In this document: positions 22,262-34,813 of the stretch, in pieces
How the letters are laid out: each line of letters begins with the position of its first letter
Numbering within the stretch: the first letter of the stretch is position 1
Origin: Isoetes taiwanensis
Taxonomy: Eukaryota > Streptophyta > Lycopodiopsida > Isoetales > Isoetaceae
Assembly: GCA_021234155.1 (NCBI GenBank)
Contig: JAJEKV010000843.1
Coordinates: forward strand, 1 to 64,000
DNA: 64,000 nucleotides
Direction of reading: 5' to 3'
Position numbers and translations under genes: made by a program
The notes under the pieces: generated by a model
What the model was told of the DNA's origin: nothing
The model's database searches: none
What the model saw: the letters and a program-made list of their open reading frames with translations, nothing else

Positions 22262-23410
22262 AAGCCAATTTTTACTGGTGCATACTCACACAACCACATA
22301 ATCCGGCAACTCATATATGCTGATGATGTTGACCTGCTCGCATATACCCCAGAGGACATGCAACGCCACCTGGATGCTTTGGACACTTTCTGCCAATTCA
22401 CTGACATGAGAGTTAATTTGGCCAAGACAAGGGTCTTTGCTGGTCCCATCATCCCGGCACCCGTCTTCCCTCATTCACTTACGAGGCGGTGTAGTGGAGG
22501 TGGCTCGATCTTATAAGTATTTGGGCATTGAGTTTTCTACTACCACACACTTTGGGATGCATCCATCGTTACGGGTCACCGCAGCCGGAAAGCCTCAGAT
22601 GCAATGCAAAACAACAACAGATCCAAAGCAGAGTCAGTATGCATGGGGTCACCAGCACACTTGTTCGGGGCTTGGTTGAGCCGGTCCTCCTCTATGGGGC
22701 GTATGTGGGGGCGGTGATATCCCTCACCACTTGGAACGATCTAGAGCAGTGTATGTGAAGGCTTTCTTGGCGGGCACCGGGAGGAAATCCACGGTCCCAT
22801 ATCGGATCTTGCTCCAAAGAGACAGGCTTCCTTCCATTACGAGAGGGTCGCTACTGAACGTCACATTATTTACTTCCGTGAAGGTGGTGGCTATGGATGA
22901 AGCCCGGCTGCCTAACCTTGCTTTGGGTGGCGATGGGCCCGGCCGACTCAAAGCTTCTTTGGAAAGACAAGCAAGCCCAGTGGTTCTCGCTATGGAATGC
23001 GCGGCACACGATGTGGACCGGTGCATACACCGAAGGAACGCTACCGCCTTGAAGCGTATTTGGATGCTTGCTTCATGGCCAAGCTTTGGGATGCAGAGGC
23101 CCCTGTCACATGTCAAGGTGGCAAATTATCGACGCCGAGTTAATCCCATGCTCACGAGGGGCCCACACCACTACTGCGCACCCATCTACCCATGAAAAGC
23201 GCAGGTGATTGCTTCCATTCGCGACAGTGCACACCACCTCCGCATTGAGACGGGGAGATGGATTCGGAGCCGCGTGAGGATAGAGTCCGTCGGTTGTCAG
23301 CGTGGCGCCATTGAGGATGAAAGCCACGCCCTCCGGGCTGTCCGGCGTCACGAGCATATCCGGGCTCGGTATGCTCGATTTAGTTGTGCCCCATCGGGCC
23401 TTGCATGAGC
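22262..23410 (+). pseudogene. LINE reverse-transcriptase remnant (C-terminal half)
   Basis: Fragments of a non-LTR retrotransposon ORF2 occur in at least three frames on the plus strand. Around 22265-22440 is the RT palm with the active-site motif 'LIYADDVDLLAYTPEDMQ' and 'MRVNLAKTRVFAG'. At about 22490-22545 is 'ARSYKYLGIEFS'. Near 22670 is 'LVEPVLLYGAYV'. Near 23200-23400 is a degraded C-terminal region with 'AHHLRIETGRWI' and an 'EDESHAL' trace of the Cys/His motif. The LINE at 27.8-31 kb carries corresponding phrases (SYKYLGIEI, HHLQVERGRWHK, EDEHHVLLSC), so both belong to related lineages. The copy lacks endonuclease and N-terminal RT, has many frameshifts and is inactive. Confidence 0.8.
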
Positions 23411-25900
23411 TACCGAGCCGCGGCCTCTGGCGTAGGCTTGTTGGGATCATACCTCGGGAGGTAATGGATCTGTGATTTCGGTTATGCCCCCCGTCCAGGC
23501 ATTAACCTCGTTTGTACTTGTGATTATGTATATAATCGTGCGGTATGTCGGCATCCTTATTGCTACTAAGGTTTTTCCCGAAAACCCTTGGAGGGGTTTT
23601 TTAATCCCGGTAGTAATCGCTTCTTTGCTCTCTCTTTGTACTTGGGTCCAGTTGGTCTCCGTGGACGATAAAATCATATTCTATTCTATTCTTTATAGAA
23701 TTTCCTTAGAATAATGTCAGTATTTCATTAATTAGAATTCTCATTTCATAGTTTTTTTCCTTATCCTTATCAAAATAATTCATTCTTTGTCGGTTTTTTC
23801 CTTATCCTTGATTTCTGACCATTGATCTCTGGAATATTTTGTGTTCTATGCCAAATCAAAAGCCATTAATTTTTTCGCCAACAATTCGCCCGCCACTTCC
23901 AATGGTCCAAACGCTACACATGATTAGAAGGAAAAAAAAAAGTGAAGGCATGCGTCTGCATGAACTAGCATGAACCGCCGGAACCAGCATAAAGCAGCCG
24001 GAGCCAAGGCCATGAGATTCGGCCATAAGATTGTGCAGAGCCTGCTCCGGCATTCTGATGCTCCAGCATTCTGATGGAAGCAGCCTCTGATTTTTCTTTG
24101 ATCTCCTTGATCGAAAAAGCCCCCCTCTTCCTGCCGATTTGATTCCTGTCAGAAAAAAAACTTCAGAAGAAAGCCACCTCCATTACAGAACCAATTTCCT
24201 GCCAGAAGCCAGCTCAAACATGTCCAAAAAATACCATCCACATACCATTTCGGATACATACGCCCCCAAAATCTAGGCCCAACCATCGGTGAGATACCCT
24301 CCCCAAATACCAAACAAAATAATTAGAACATTATTATAGTTTTTTCCCTTTACATAAATTTTCGAAAGTGCTCTCCTTCAATTTCATTAGCATGTTTGCC
24401 TAAAGGCAGGTGCAACATTTCCTGCAATTCTAAGTTGTCTACGTGATAAGTCACCTCATCCAAATTAATATCATCTATTAAATCTGGATAATTTCACATC
24501 AACGGTTGTGGAAATTAGAAAAACCCAGTAATTTCCTTCCCTAGGCCGAAGCTTTCCTTCTTCGATCTTCAATCCAGCTACAAGTCACCCATGGAATCTC
24601 TGCTCAGAACTGTACTATTTATGCGGCTTATTTGTGCAATAAAGTTTTGTTCTTGCTCTTTGTAGGACGTTTTTCCAAGGTTTAGTTTTGTTTTTCGTTC
24701 GGTTTTCAGGTTTTAAAGACCACAGTGCCTTTCTTCATTTCCTCTTGGTCAAAATCCAAGATGAGCATTAGAAGGCCAGCTGAAATGATGTGCCATATGA
24801 TTGAATCTTCTAAGGCTGTAGAAAATTTAGGAGACCGTCCTGTTTTATCAGAGATTGAATTTTCTTGTTACACAGTTATGAAGCCTGCATGTAGGGATGA
24901 AGCCTTTTTCTAGTCGTCTGCCCGCCAAGCAAAACAATCTGCTTGTACATGTATTTGAGCTCTTATAATTTTACAGACAAAATGGATTGTATATGTAGGA
25001 ACATACCGGAAATCGTTAAAGACCTTGCGAGTATCTACAATTGATCTATATGATATTGAATAAAGTTTTGACGTCCTTCAAAAAAAAAATGATACTAATC
25101 CCTTTCCTGAGAGTGAGATTGAGATTTGATGTTTTATTCGCTTTTCCCTTGAGATCCTAAAATGCTAGAAGCTTTTCAAAATGTCATGCATGTGGATGCA
25201 TTAGCTCAACATATCTCAAAGCATATTTCCAAATGTCATTCGATACTAGTATAACCCGCAATTAGTGCAGTCCATGAGATAATTTCTTCATTTGAAGCTT
25301 GCCAAAGACATGTTATAACTTATGATTAATCCACATTTTGCACATAAATCAATCAACATATTTCTAATATAACGATCTACTGAAATTCCATTCTAGGAAA
25401 AGATCCTCGTGCAACAACATCGAAGTGGAGTTCCATTGAGCTCAATGAATGAAAATGCAATGAGCCACAGGGGTACCCATAACGAGGCCCCAACATGAGT
25501 GAGCATGAGTGAAAAAAAATCCAAGAATGACCTCTGCCATATAATTAGGCTCAAAACATATAACTAGGCCCATTACCCACGAAGTTCCTGAACCTAAAGC
25601 CGCATCCAAACCGCGTCCAAGTTAGAACTGGCTAGACCAAAGCTGTAACTTAGCCCGCAACCTCAAATATTGACTCCCAACCCCCACCCCAACAAGAAGG
25701 GGTAGAAATGAAAACTGCAACCGCAACCACCTCAGAACGGCTGAAAATCGGTTACCACCTCAATGTCAAGAAAGAGGATCGTGTCGAACTGCAAAACACG
25801 ATCACATAAATGGTTAACGTGAAAAGGTTAGGAGCCCTATGGCCAAGCATGCATCATGCTCGAAAGGCAAGCAGAGCACAAGAATCCGACGAGGGAAAAA
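23411..25900. other. Intergenic DNA
   Basis: AT-rich sequence with no recognised gene apart from the possible retroposed transcript noted separately. Frames at 23472-23714 (+) and 23856-24053 (-) have no family signature. I considered organelle-derived DNA for 23460-23720 and could not support it. Confidence 0.4.
24540..25089 (+). pseudogene. Possible retroposed transcript with poly(A) tail
   Basis: AATAAA at 25059-25064 is followed 15 bp later by a run of ten A (25080-25089), the arrangement expected of a reverse-transcribed, polyadenylated RNA inserted in the genome. Upstream lies a short frame (about 24725-24913, 62 codons) that I do not recognise. The left boundary is a guess, and I could not find a matching target-site duplication. 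A chance A-run after an AATAAA, or a true 3' end of an unseen gene, remains possible. Confidence 0.3.
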
Positions 25901-27772
25901 AAAAGAGCAGAATAGAGAAATTATAAAGAATCCTCGTAAGCGACATTACTACGCCGAGAGAGAAAATATATAGATACATTAGGCCCAACTGCGGGGGTCT
26001 TTCCCTCAGTGCCCTCTAGAAGCCACAAAGCTACACCAGGAAGAGAAAATAGGCACCTCCAATAGAAGAACCCTTTTAAGCCTACCCAGAAGAGACAAGT
26101 GCTACGTTGAGAGAGAGAGAGAGAGAGAGAGAGTAAAAGCACGACCAATGGGAAAAATTCGAGAGAAAACCCTACAGGAAAAGAGAGCAAGAGAGAAAAC
26201 ATATACAAGAGAGAATATACACAAGAATATACAAAGCAGGATCGAGAAGTCATCAAGAATTGCCGGAAGCTACATTGCTACGGTGAGATAGAGAGAAACA
26301 CATATAGAGATATCTAGAGACATATAGAGATACAACAGGTCCAACAGCAAAAATATCCTCAAGAGAGAATATACACAAGAAAAAAGGGGGCCGCCCAAAA
26401 AGAATTGGCCCTAACAGAGTGGAATAGCCAATGTAAAGCCCAACCCAGATATCAGAGGAGGGAGTGGGGGAACTCCGCACAATAAAGAGTTCAGCTCAGA
26501 GGAAAAGCCGATGAAGGAAAGAAGCAAACAACAGAGGATATATAGATGACAAAGACAAAACGAGAGCCTGCGCTATAGAAAGCACAAGCCACAGAAAAGA
26601 GCGGATCCAAAACTAGCGTAGCGCCAAAATAGACGTCTCTTTCCCTAGGATGGTGGTTCTCTTCTATATAAGAAGAGAACCATGGCATTCTAGGGAAAGG
26701 TCCTTGTACAACAACATCTGACACAAAGAAGAACCTACCTCCAAACTCCTCTTACAGGCCGAGACTATAGGAGGCGAGGCGGGATGCCAACGCAAGCAGA
26801 GGGGAAGGAGCACAAGAAACCCCAGGACAACTGGAATGCATAAAGTAACACCTAACGACAAAATGCTTCTGAAAGCAAAGACAAAAATACCCAACCTATA
26901 TCATCCATGCATAATAGATTCAAGCAAACTTTCATGCAAGAGCACCCAACCAGAGTACATATGAAATCCAGAGCAGGATAGCAAGAATACAAGACATCAA
27001 CAGAAAGATGAGATCACAGAGATAAAAGGAGATAACGAGATAACAAAGACAAGAGAGCATCGGGACAAACGAGGCAAAGAGGGCAAGCAATAGTTCCAGA
27101 GTACTGGAGGGGATGGCTTGGTGAGAGCAAAAATGGCAACTAAAACAACCAGAGTAAAGTGGAAGGAAGAGGAGATCCAAGAAAATGGAGCAAAAAAGGG
27201 AAAGGAAAAGACAGAAACAAAGGAGAAATGAAGAAGCCGAATGAGCAAGTAAAGCTGGAATCTGATCCATGGGTACATAAAATGGAGGGATCAAAGGAAC
27301 AATGCAAAGGAACATAAAAAAAAAGGGACACAATGTAACCCGCGGTAGGAAAATGAAGCTAAAAGAACAACAGGCAAGGCCATGACGACGTCAACAACGT
27401 AAAGATCTTAAATGACTAATAAACCAGAAAACACCACACTAGCAAAAGAATAACCGAACTAACCTAACCAGCAATAGAAGAAGAGCCAAAGACAGAATTA
27501 AAGACGGAATGATGCAACTAGACTAAAAGAGAATAACATGAACCAAGTTAAACGGAACAACAAGCCGAAGGAACTCAAAGAAGAAAACAATGCAATCACA
27601 ATGAAAAAAGAAACGATACTCTGTAGAATGGTCCTGATAGCATATATGTCAACCCAAGCTCAATGCAACAAACGAAACAAAATGCACAGATAAAGAGCTA
27701 GAATGCAGAAACATGGAGCAAGTGAAAGGACGCAGAAAAAGGAGCAACGAAGAAGAGACAAAATTCCAGAAT
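25901..27772. other. Purine-rich (plus strand) tract without genes
   Basis: The plus strand is strongly enriched in A and G for almost 1.9 kb. The pyrimidine-rich minus strand therefore gives several spurious Phe/Leu/Ser-rich open frames (for example 26932-27333). The bias resumes beyond the LINE at 31.05-31.9 kb, suggesting that the LINE split one purine-rich domain. No coding or RNA feature is supported. Confidence 0.55.
26109..26133. repeat. (GA)n microsatellite
   Basis: An uninterrupted GA dinucleotide run of 12.5 units in the purine-rich tract. Confidence 0.95.
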
Positions 27773-27876
27773 AATTGAATTGAATTGATTATTCACGATC
27801 TCTTAAAGACCCTACGGTCTAGGAGACGAAATGTTTACATAGTAGGCGCACTTCTTAAAAAACCTTATGACCTAGG

Positions 27877-29301
27877 CTACTTATTTAGTTGTGCATCACG
27901 AACAAGCAACATTTCTGTGAGAAAATTTGCTAGCTTCCATGATGGCAACTGAAAAAAAGTATAAATATTCACACAATCTGTTTCCTGGATCTTGTGTCGC
28001 TCTCTTACAAATGTATAAGCTGCACAACTAAGCAAAACGTGATGCTCGTCCTCCACTTCCCCTGTCTGACATACCTGACATATACGACTGGACCTTGGTA
28101 ATTTATGCCACCTTCCACGCTCGACTTGTAGGTGATGGGAACTAACCCTCATCCGACAAATCTGGTGCCTAGATGACATAGGCAGATGGTCTATCAAATA
28201 CTGTTGTGCTGTGTACATAACCATAGGATTTATTTCACGTCTGTAAAAGTCCATCTTGCCTTGTGGGTTGGCCCATAATCTCTCGATCACTTTGGTCCTG
28301 ACAAGGTCTCGAATAGCTTCTTCTCGTGATGGCATATCGTTCATACTAATGTTCCATCTTTGCAGCCATAATTCTCCATCTGCATACCAGCCATTTTCCT
28401 TGCTTTCTTCCATTGCCTTATATGGTAGCCTTTCATGTGGTAATGCTTTAACTCTGGTTACATAAACAAGGTATTGATAGATTGCCTCTCCCTCTAATGG
28501 CAACATACCAACTTCAGCAAGCATCATGGCATATGGTGTTTGGAGTTTAACTCCGAGCTCATCCATTAGATAGCGCTTTTGGACTGCTTCTATATCTTTC
28601 CACTTTTTTCTTGCTAAACCCGGTCCCCATATCTGGCATCCATACAATATTACAGGCATAACTAAAGCTCGATATAAATGAAGCCGCATGGACCAGTCCC
28701 ATAGCTGAATTGTTCTACATTTAGCTTGCATTGCGTATAAAGCTTTCTTTCCACCAACAACTCTCTTATCTACCGCTGTATTCCATCTGTAATTTTCTGT
28801 TATCTCAATTCCCAAATATTTATAGCTATGAACATGTTCAATGGGCTTACCTTTAATCTGAAAAACATGTTTTTTCCTCGTGCCAAACATCATAATTTTT
28901 GTCTTGTCTAGATTGACTGCCATTCCTGCTTGATCGCAAAAGGATGATAGCACCTCTATATGTTGTTGCAAGCCTTCTGCTGTTCGTGCAAGGAGCACTA
29001 TGTCATCTGCATATAGAAGAAGCATGATAAGGTATCCTGCGAGCACTACTCCATCATAGCAATTTCTGTTAAGCCACCCTTCTACTTCATCAATATAGAT
29101 GCCAAATAAAGTTGGAGATGCAGGACAACCCTGTTTAACACCAAGATTACTGATTATTTGCTTATCACATTTCTTATTCAATGGAGTGCTCAATTCCGCA
29201 AGCACTTGCTCATATAACCTTGCTACAGCAAGTTGCAGTCCCTTAGGAACATTAATAGCATCTAATCCACCCATAAGTTTTTTTTCTGGGTACAGTATCA
29301 A
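27877..29301 (-). pseudogene. LINE ORF2: reverse-transcriptase core and C-terminal domain
   Basis: A 474-codon open frame whose coding homology begins after 'KKLMGGLDAINVPKGL'. It includes 'GVKQGCPASPTLFGIYIDEV' (RT motif 4), the catalytic 'LLLYADDIVLLA', 'MAVNLDKTKIMMFG', 'SYKYLGIEI' and 'YRALVMPVILYGCQIWGPG'. It ends with a Cys/His region 'CQVCQTGEVEDEHHVLLSC'. The C-terminal domain is a putative nucleic-acid-binding finger. The frame is intact over this long span, so the copy is not very old. It separates from the upstream RT frame (29252-29674) by one frameshift in an eight-T run at 29278-29285. Confidence 0.85.
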
Positions 29302-29674
29302 ATGCCCTTTTCAAGTCTACAAAGCATGCATACATTGCCCTGTTTATTCCCTTAGACTTCTCAATGGCTACTCTTATTGTCGCTAGATGGTCTGTAGTGG
29401 AGTAACCTGTACGAAAGCCGGCTTGCCCAATAGCTCTGATATCTTGCTCCTCAGCCCATCTAGATAACTTATGTTCCACCGCTGTCCCAAAAAGTTTTGC
29501 CATAAGATTGCTTATCATGATTGTGCGGTAGTTGCTTGCTTTTGTTTTATCCCCACCTTTATGAATAGGGACAATACGACTTAACTGCCATTCCTTCGGG
29601 AATCGCAAAGCCATAACTGAGTTAAACAACTCAGTAATCTCATTCACTACTGCATTTCCTGCCCATTTTAGCAT
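29252..29674 (-). pseudogene. LINE ORF2: N-terminal reverse-transcriptase segment
   Basis: The frame reads 'GLKAEMLKW'-type sequence, 'FPKEWQLSRIVPIHKGGDK', 'SNYRTIMISNLMAKLFG', 'RAIGQAGFRTGYSTTDHL' and 'MYACFVDLKRAFDTVPRKK'. These are RT motifs 1-3, including the catalytic Asp of 'FVDLKRAFD'. Coding continues in another frame at 29301. Upstream, the minus strand of 29675-29770 still reads as the preceding RT region, 'EAIEKLANGKARR'. Confidence 0.85.
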
Positions 29675-30261
29675 CTCCGCTTTAAGCCCAGGCTATGTCT
29701 GCGAGCCTTACCATTTGCAAGCTTTTCGATGGCCTCCTATATATCCTCGATGTAAATATGGGGTCCAATGTCATGTCTCCTATATCTATAGGCGGCGATC
29801 CGCTTTATATAAATGACTCACGTGCATAGTTATATAAATCAAAGGCATCTACTTCACTTTTTGCCGTATATGACGTGTCCAACTGTTTCCAGAAGTCCTT
29901 TGGGCAATGTAAGAGCTTATTATAAAGCTCAGTTTGCCGCATTTTCAAAAATATAGTCTTCTTCCTCTTAAGTAACTTGCGGTATTCTTTTAAGTGCTCT
30001 TTCTTTTGCAGTCCCCATAATATCTTAAACTTCCCTCTCGCTATCTGACATTCTTCATCAAACCAAAGCTTATCTCTTTTTCTCTTGTGTAGAGAAAATA
30101 TCTCTTGCAGTATCTAGCATTAGATTTTGCAGATTCTGGCAGCGAAGATGCACATCACCAGGTGGATTCCAAGTTTTAAGAGCTTCTGTCATAGCTTGCG
30201 CATATATGTCACGCTTAGCATAGTCTAACAACATATTCAATTTGCTGCTTGAGTGGCGTTT

Positions 30262-31053
30262 CTATTTCTGTGTATGAAAATATTTCCTTCCTATTTTCAG
30301 CTTAAATAGCAATGCACAATGCTTTGATTCTGGGCATTCTTCCACCATAAAATCACTTATCAGCCTCGATGCTGTGTGTACATCTGTCACTACATAGTCT
30401 ACAACACTGTTTCCATTTGTCATCTTATTTGTAAAAGTATGTGACAGCGGGTATCTCATGCATCCATTTAACAGTAGCAAATCAAAACAATTGCATAGCG
30501 AAAGTAAATGCTTACCCATTGTGTAAATGTTTGTATCCAGCGAGCGTATCTGCCAATCCTTGCATGCTATCTCCCATGCCTCCTTCTCACAGATCCATAA
30601 AGGATCTTTGCTCTCAGCTACTTGCCATGATGCTTGAAAATTTCCTGTGCGTGCATTAAAATCTCCTATTAAAATTACTGACCCAAGCTGTGAAAATAGA
30701 GCAATGTCTGCGCTTAGATGGACAAATGGATCTTGTTGTGAAAGCCCTTCATGCTTGTAAATCTTTGAAGCTTGCAATGGCGCAAAATAACACAAACATA
30801 GGAAAATTGTTCTTGGCTGACTCTTTATTTCCAGCCACATATACTGTAGATGCTCACATGTCTTTTTGATACTGATTAAAGGAACAAATTCAGATTTAGC
30901 GTAGCATGCTAAGCCTCCTTCCCCTCTACCCAATCCTGACGGTCGTTCCTTTGATGTCATACTAACTAACTGGAAACCTCTTGGTGTGAGCAGATTCCTC
31001 GCTTCGTGTGCCCATGTTTCTACTAAAAGCAACAAGAAGTAAAGGGATAACAA
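30262..31053 (-). pseudogene. LINE ORF2: APE-type endonuclease domain (N-terminally truncated)
   Basis: The apurinic-like endonuclease nicks the target DNA for target-primed reverse transcription. The open frame has 'ETWAHEARNLL' (the metal-binding Glu), 'RGEGGLACYAKSEFVPL', 'SVILIGDFNARTGNF' (the GDFNAR Asp/Asn pair), 'SVVDYVVTD' and 'SKHCALLFKLK' (the final Asp/His position reads 'SKH', where 'SDH' is usual). The first strand with the catalytic Asn is missing through truncation. The first residues of the frame belong to flanking DNA. Confidence 0.82.
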
Positions 31054-34000
31054 AGATAAATAGAATAATGCAACTAAGAAGGCAGATGGGACAAGTAACG
31101 AGTGCTAGAGCACCGGAATATGAAACATAAAATGAACCAATGGAACAATGTAGTGAAAGATGGAAAGGGAATTGTGCTAGAGTACCAGAACACCAAAATG
31201 CATAAAGAGAACAACAATGCAGTGAAAGATTGAAAAGGAATTGTTGGGAGAAAAACAACCAAAACCACGAAATAAAATACACAGATAAAGGGTTAATGGA
31301 GTACATGGAACAAGAAAAACGGATGGAGATAACAAAGTAGTTTGAAGGAACCGAAAAGAACAAAATAAACAATAAATGGGGCAACCACAGTGGCCAAATA
31401 AATAGAGAACCTACAACATAAAATCAAAGAGCAACAGGAAGAAATAGAAAAATACAATGCACATGTAGATAAATTAGAGTGAGCAAAATGGAATTGATGG
31501 AGTGGGTAAAGAGACCAACGGAATAGGGATGAAAGGTTAGGTAAAGGCAACAATGAGAACTCAACTAGAAGCCAAGAGTAGTCGAGTGATCCAGCAGTAA
31601 TGAGACAAACAGTGAATGAAGCAATGGAGCAAACAATGCAACCCAAGCAGGATGAAGCAACTGCAAAGAGGACTAACGGTAACTCGGATAGGTAATTAAA
31701 CGAGAAAATCAAATGAACTTATGATGCATATGTGGAAAGGAGCAAATAACAATAACTGGAGCCAAATAGGTAGATGGGACAAACAGAAAGTAATATGGAA
31801 AATGGGTGGCTAAACAAGGTCGGAGAGGAGGGAATCAATAGTAAAACTCAAAGGCAATGAACAATAGAAGCCCCTAGTTGGCCAACCGTGACTAATCCAA
31901 CAACCACAAATATAAAGAAATGTAACTAAGTAGCCAACGTAACAAAGGTGTGTGTAAAATTTAACCTCACATGAACAGGTGTATCATAACCAGAGAGAAC
32001 ACCTCATCACCTATTGCTTAGCATCCTGATCAAAAACCTCAATCAAACTATCGTTGTGTCTAATTTTTTTCTAGCCTTAGAAGATAATTCAAACAAGGGT
32101 AGTGGATGTGGCGAAAATCCAACCAATCTCCAAGAATAATGTAGTACATGAGGCGAATCTTAATCAAGTGCTAACTTTCAAATGCTTCAACTGGTGGTTG
32201 AAACAAATGTTTTGTAGGCACAACAACCCAAACGCAAGCACAAAAATTGCTTTATTGTGTTAACATATGATAGTCCCATAGTCAACACAAAAAAGCAGGT
32301 TCTTGCAACATTTACTTAATGGCAAAAGAAATCTAAAGATGCACTATTTGAAAATGTTGTGCTAATAATTCGGGATGACTAGAAGATTACGTTTACTTAA
32401 AAAACATGCCTTGTCGAGCTAAGTACACAAGGTACCAATGATATTAGGAACATTGATATCATTACGAACAGACCACAAGTTGACAGAACTTAGTAACGTG
32501 GGCATGTTGGATTTTGTGTCATGAGTCTTAAATATAATATAAGGGCGGATGAGGGATGTTTCTGACCTTACATCAACGTAGATATGGAGTTGAACCCCAT
32601 TATTATAACATGTTTAATTTAAAAATGGCATAGGCATTTACCTCGATCATTACCATATAGTGGGAATTCTTATTGTCAAGTAAGCACTTAGTGTAGCTAC
32701 AAGGGATCTCATAACAACATGCGGCGTGAAGTTAAAACCCAGCCCAAGATATAATTTAATCCGATGCGTTCTCTTCAATCTTGAATAAATGCAGTTTGAT
32801 TGGGGTCTCGGTAGAGGCAAACTATAACATGGTTACAATGCACATGTTTCCGCTAAGTACATGATAGAATTCTAAATCCACATAAACTAAGGTGGGTTCC
32901 ATTTCTTCCAGGTTCCATTTATTCTGGATTGAGTATGAATACGGTTATGCTTTTACGAGCATCAGTATGCACTCCTTGCAAAAAGGAATTGTATAGAAAG
33001 TATTTATGATAATGTAACACTAGGGTTTGAATTATCATACCTCACTCAACTCAAGCCTATAAAAAAACGTTGTAGAGACTACCTTGGGCAAGAAAACATT
33101 TTCATTTTATATCGTTGTCAAATGCATTGCATTTGTTTGTAAGGAAGATAGTTGCATTCGGCATATCTAAAGGAGTTTTAGTCGTTTGCATTGGATTACC
33201 AAGCACCCAAAAATGGCATTTCTAAAATCAATGTTCTAGTTGCATTCAAGAACTCCATCTATAACCCATAGTAATAGAGACCATTATTTTCATGACAATC
33301 TCGAATCATTTCCCCAAGTGAACAGTATTTTCTTCAAACACAAAAAACCGATCTTCGACTATGGATTTCTCCAGCTATATGATCCAGATTAGGTCGATTT
33401 TGATTATATAGATTCTTCAGCTCCACCGCCATCTACAGATAACTTCTTTACAGTCGTTGATGATCTCTGCCGATTGCTAGATTCTAATTTGTGTAACCAC
33501 TTGGCCGGTTTAACTGTTCACCGACCTATAAACAATCGACTCTATATATGAACATTTTTCTATATAATACAACACCATGATTTGCACTGTCATAAATCTA
33601 TGCAAACATCCTACGATTCAAAATTCTTCAGCTACAGCTCTCCAATTCTGCTGTAGTTTTAGCTAGGCCGCTTCAGTGCCGATATTTTGAACAGCTACAT
33701 CACCCATTTGTAGATCACTAATGAAGCATTTGGTTAGATAAAATGATCAAATTACTGTAGAAATGGTACCACTGAGAACATTGTAGCAGAGCTAGTTGAG
33801 CATTTCTAACCTCTAAAGATTAGCTTATATTTACATGCAGACTCTTTGTTTAAACCCGGCTGTAAGCTATAGATGCATGTATGATCTCTAAATATCAAAA
33901 TTTGAGCTACATAGAATTAAACCCTGCACTGCACAGGTTCTATCATGGCATGGTCATATTCACAAAATGTGTATAGATATTCCAAATATAGTACATATTC

Positions 34001-34418
34001 TAGGAAAGCTAACACCATTAGATATGGCATCCTTGATTCTTAACAACTACGGCACATATAGACAAGAAGAAAGAAATGCTGGCCCATGGGCATCTCCTTG
34101 ATAACCAACACAAGTACATGCTGATAGCAAGCTAGTGAAACCATTATGGCCGGGATTAAAAAACCTCGCCCTTTCGAGTTTTCGAGGAAAAACCCTGACA
34201 ATAATGGGATCACTAACCAATGCTAGGTCCAAAAAACATAATAGTTCGTGTACCCTCATGCTGACTAGCCTTATTGGGTGAAATACATTATAGCAAAGAA
34301 GTTGCCAAAGACGAAACATGTTTGAATTGTCTTCTCCATTGATCTTCATCTTGTGCTCCGAAACCAAAGCTCTTCTCCAAATAGCCACGCTAAACCCTGC
34401 ATACACAAAAAAGACGAA
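31054..34418. other. Intergenic DNA
   Basis: The first 800 bp continue the purine-rich bias seen left of the LINE. The rest is AT-rich with no open frame or motif I can support on either strand. Long frames near 31074-31712 (-) are products of the strand bias. Confidence 0.45.
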
Positions 34419-34575
34419 CCAAAGGCCACCAAGGCCATTCAGGCACAAAGGCCTCCAACCAGGCACTAAGGCCTCCAACCAGGCACAAAAGCCTCAACCA
34501 GGCACACCGGCCCCAACCAGGCACAAAGGCCCCAACCAGGCACTAGGCCTCCAACTAGGCACAAAGCCTCCAACA
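34419..34575. repeat. ~20-bp minisatellite (aggcacaaaggcctccaacc)n
   Basis: About seven imperfect units with the core AGGCACAAAGGCCTCCAACC, varying by single substitutions and 1-3-bp losses. It creates a Pro/Thr/Lys-rich frame on the plus strand and a Leu/Pro-rich frame on the minus strand. Neither is likely to be coding. Confidence 0.9.
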
Positions 34576-34631
34576 AAGTGTTAGTTTGCAAACAAGTCAT
34601 AAAACAGGAGAAGGGTGAGGGGGTGGGCGGG

Positions 34632-34813
34632 TGGGACCGAACACTAGAAAGGAGATGCTACATGAGGAGCTGATGGAGAGCAAGGAAGCGTGAAAGATGC
34701 TAAATAGCAAGGCACAAGGAAAACGACAAACTAACTACCTAACTACCTCCGTGGTTCTAAAACCTCATTTACCTTCTATTCGCTGAAACGAAGGTAAATG
34801 CCGTTTCTAGAAC
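34632..34813. repeat. ~180-bp dispersed repeat with terminal hairpin, copy 1
   Basis: Begins TGGGACCGAACACTAG and is nearly identical to 37453-37637, in the same orientation 2.8 kb away. Its right end can fold: the arm at 34753-34776 (ggttctaaaacctcatttacc...) pairs with 34790-34813 (gaaggtaaatgccgtttctag...) around a 13-base loop. It contains 'aactacctaactacctc' just before the hairpin. No coding frame is shared. Confidence 0.85.

Larger units (their letters stand above)
27773..31040 (-). mobile_element. 5'-truncated LINE retrotransposon
   Basis: About 3.25 kb of one non-LTR retrotransposon ORF, read from right to left: APE-type endonuclease (31053-30262), a damaged linker and N-terminal RT (30261-29675), the RT core (29674-27877 with one frameshift), and a 3' end with tandem AATTG units (27773-27790) in place of a poly(A) tail. 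Such a short-repeat tail occurs in some LINE clades (RTE, I). The upstream end lies just before the catalytic 'ETW' of the endonuclease, so the copy is 5'-truncated, as LINEs usually are. No clear target-site duplication was found. Confidence 0.85.

Noticed and set aside
23460-23720. Organelle-derived DNA
   Set aside because: The frame looks membrane-like, but I could not match it to any plastid or mitochondrial gene I know.
25901-27772. Leu/Ser/Phe-rich minus-strand open frames
   Set aside because: They follow from the purine/pyrimidine strand bias and resemble spurious transmembrane proteins.
34419-34575. Regular ~20-bp repeats considered as a CRISPR array or repeat protein
   Set aside because: Units are contiguous, without spacers, and diverge by indels that break any frame. 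This is a minisatellite in a plant genome.
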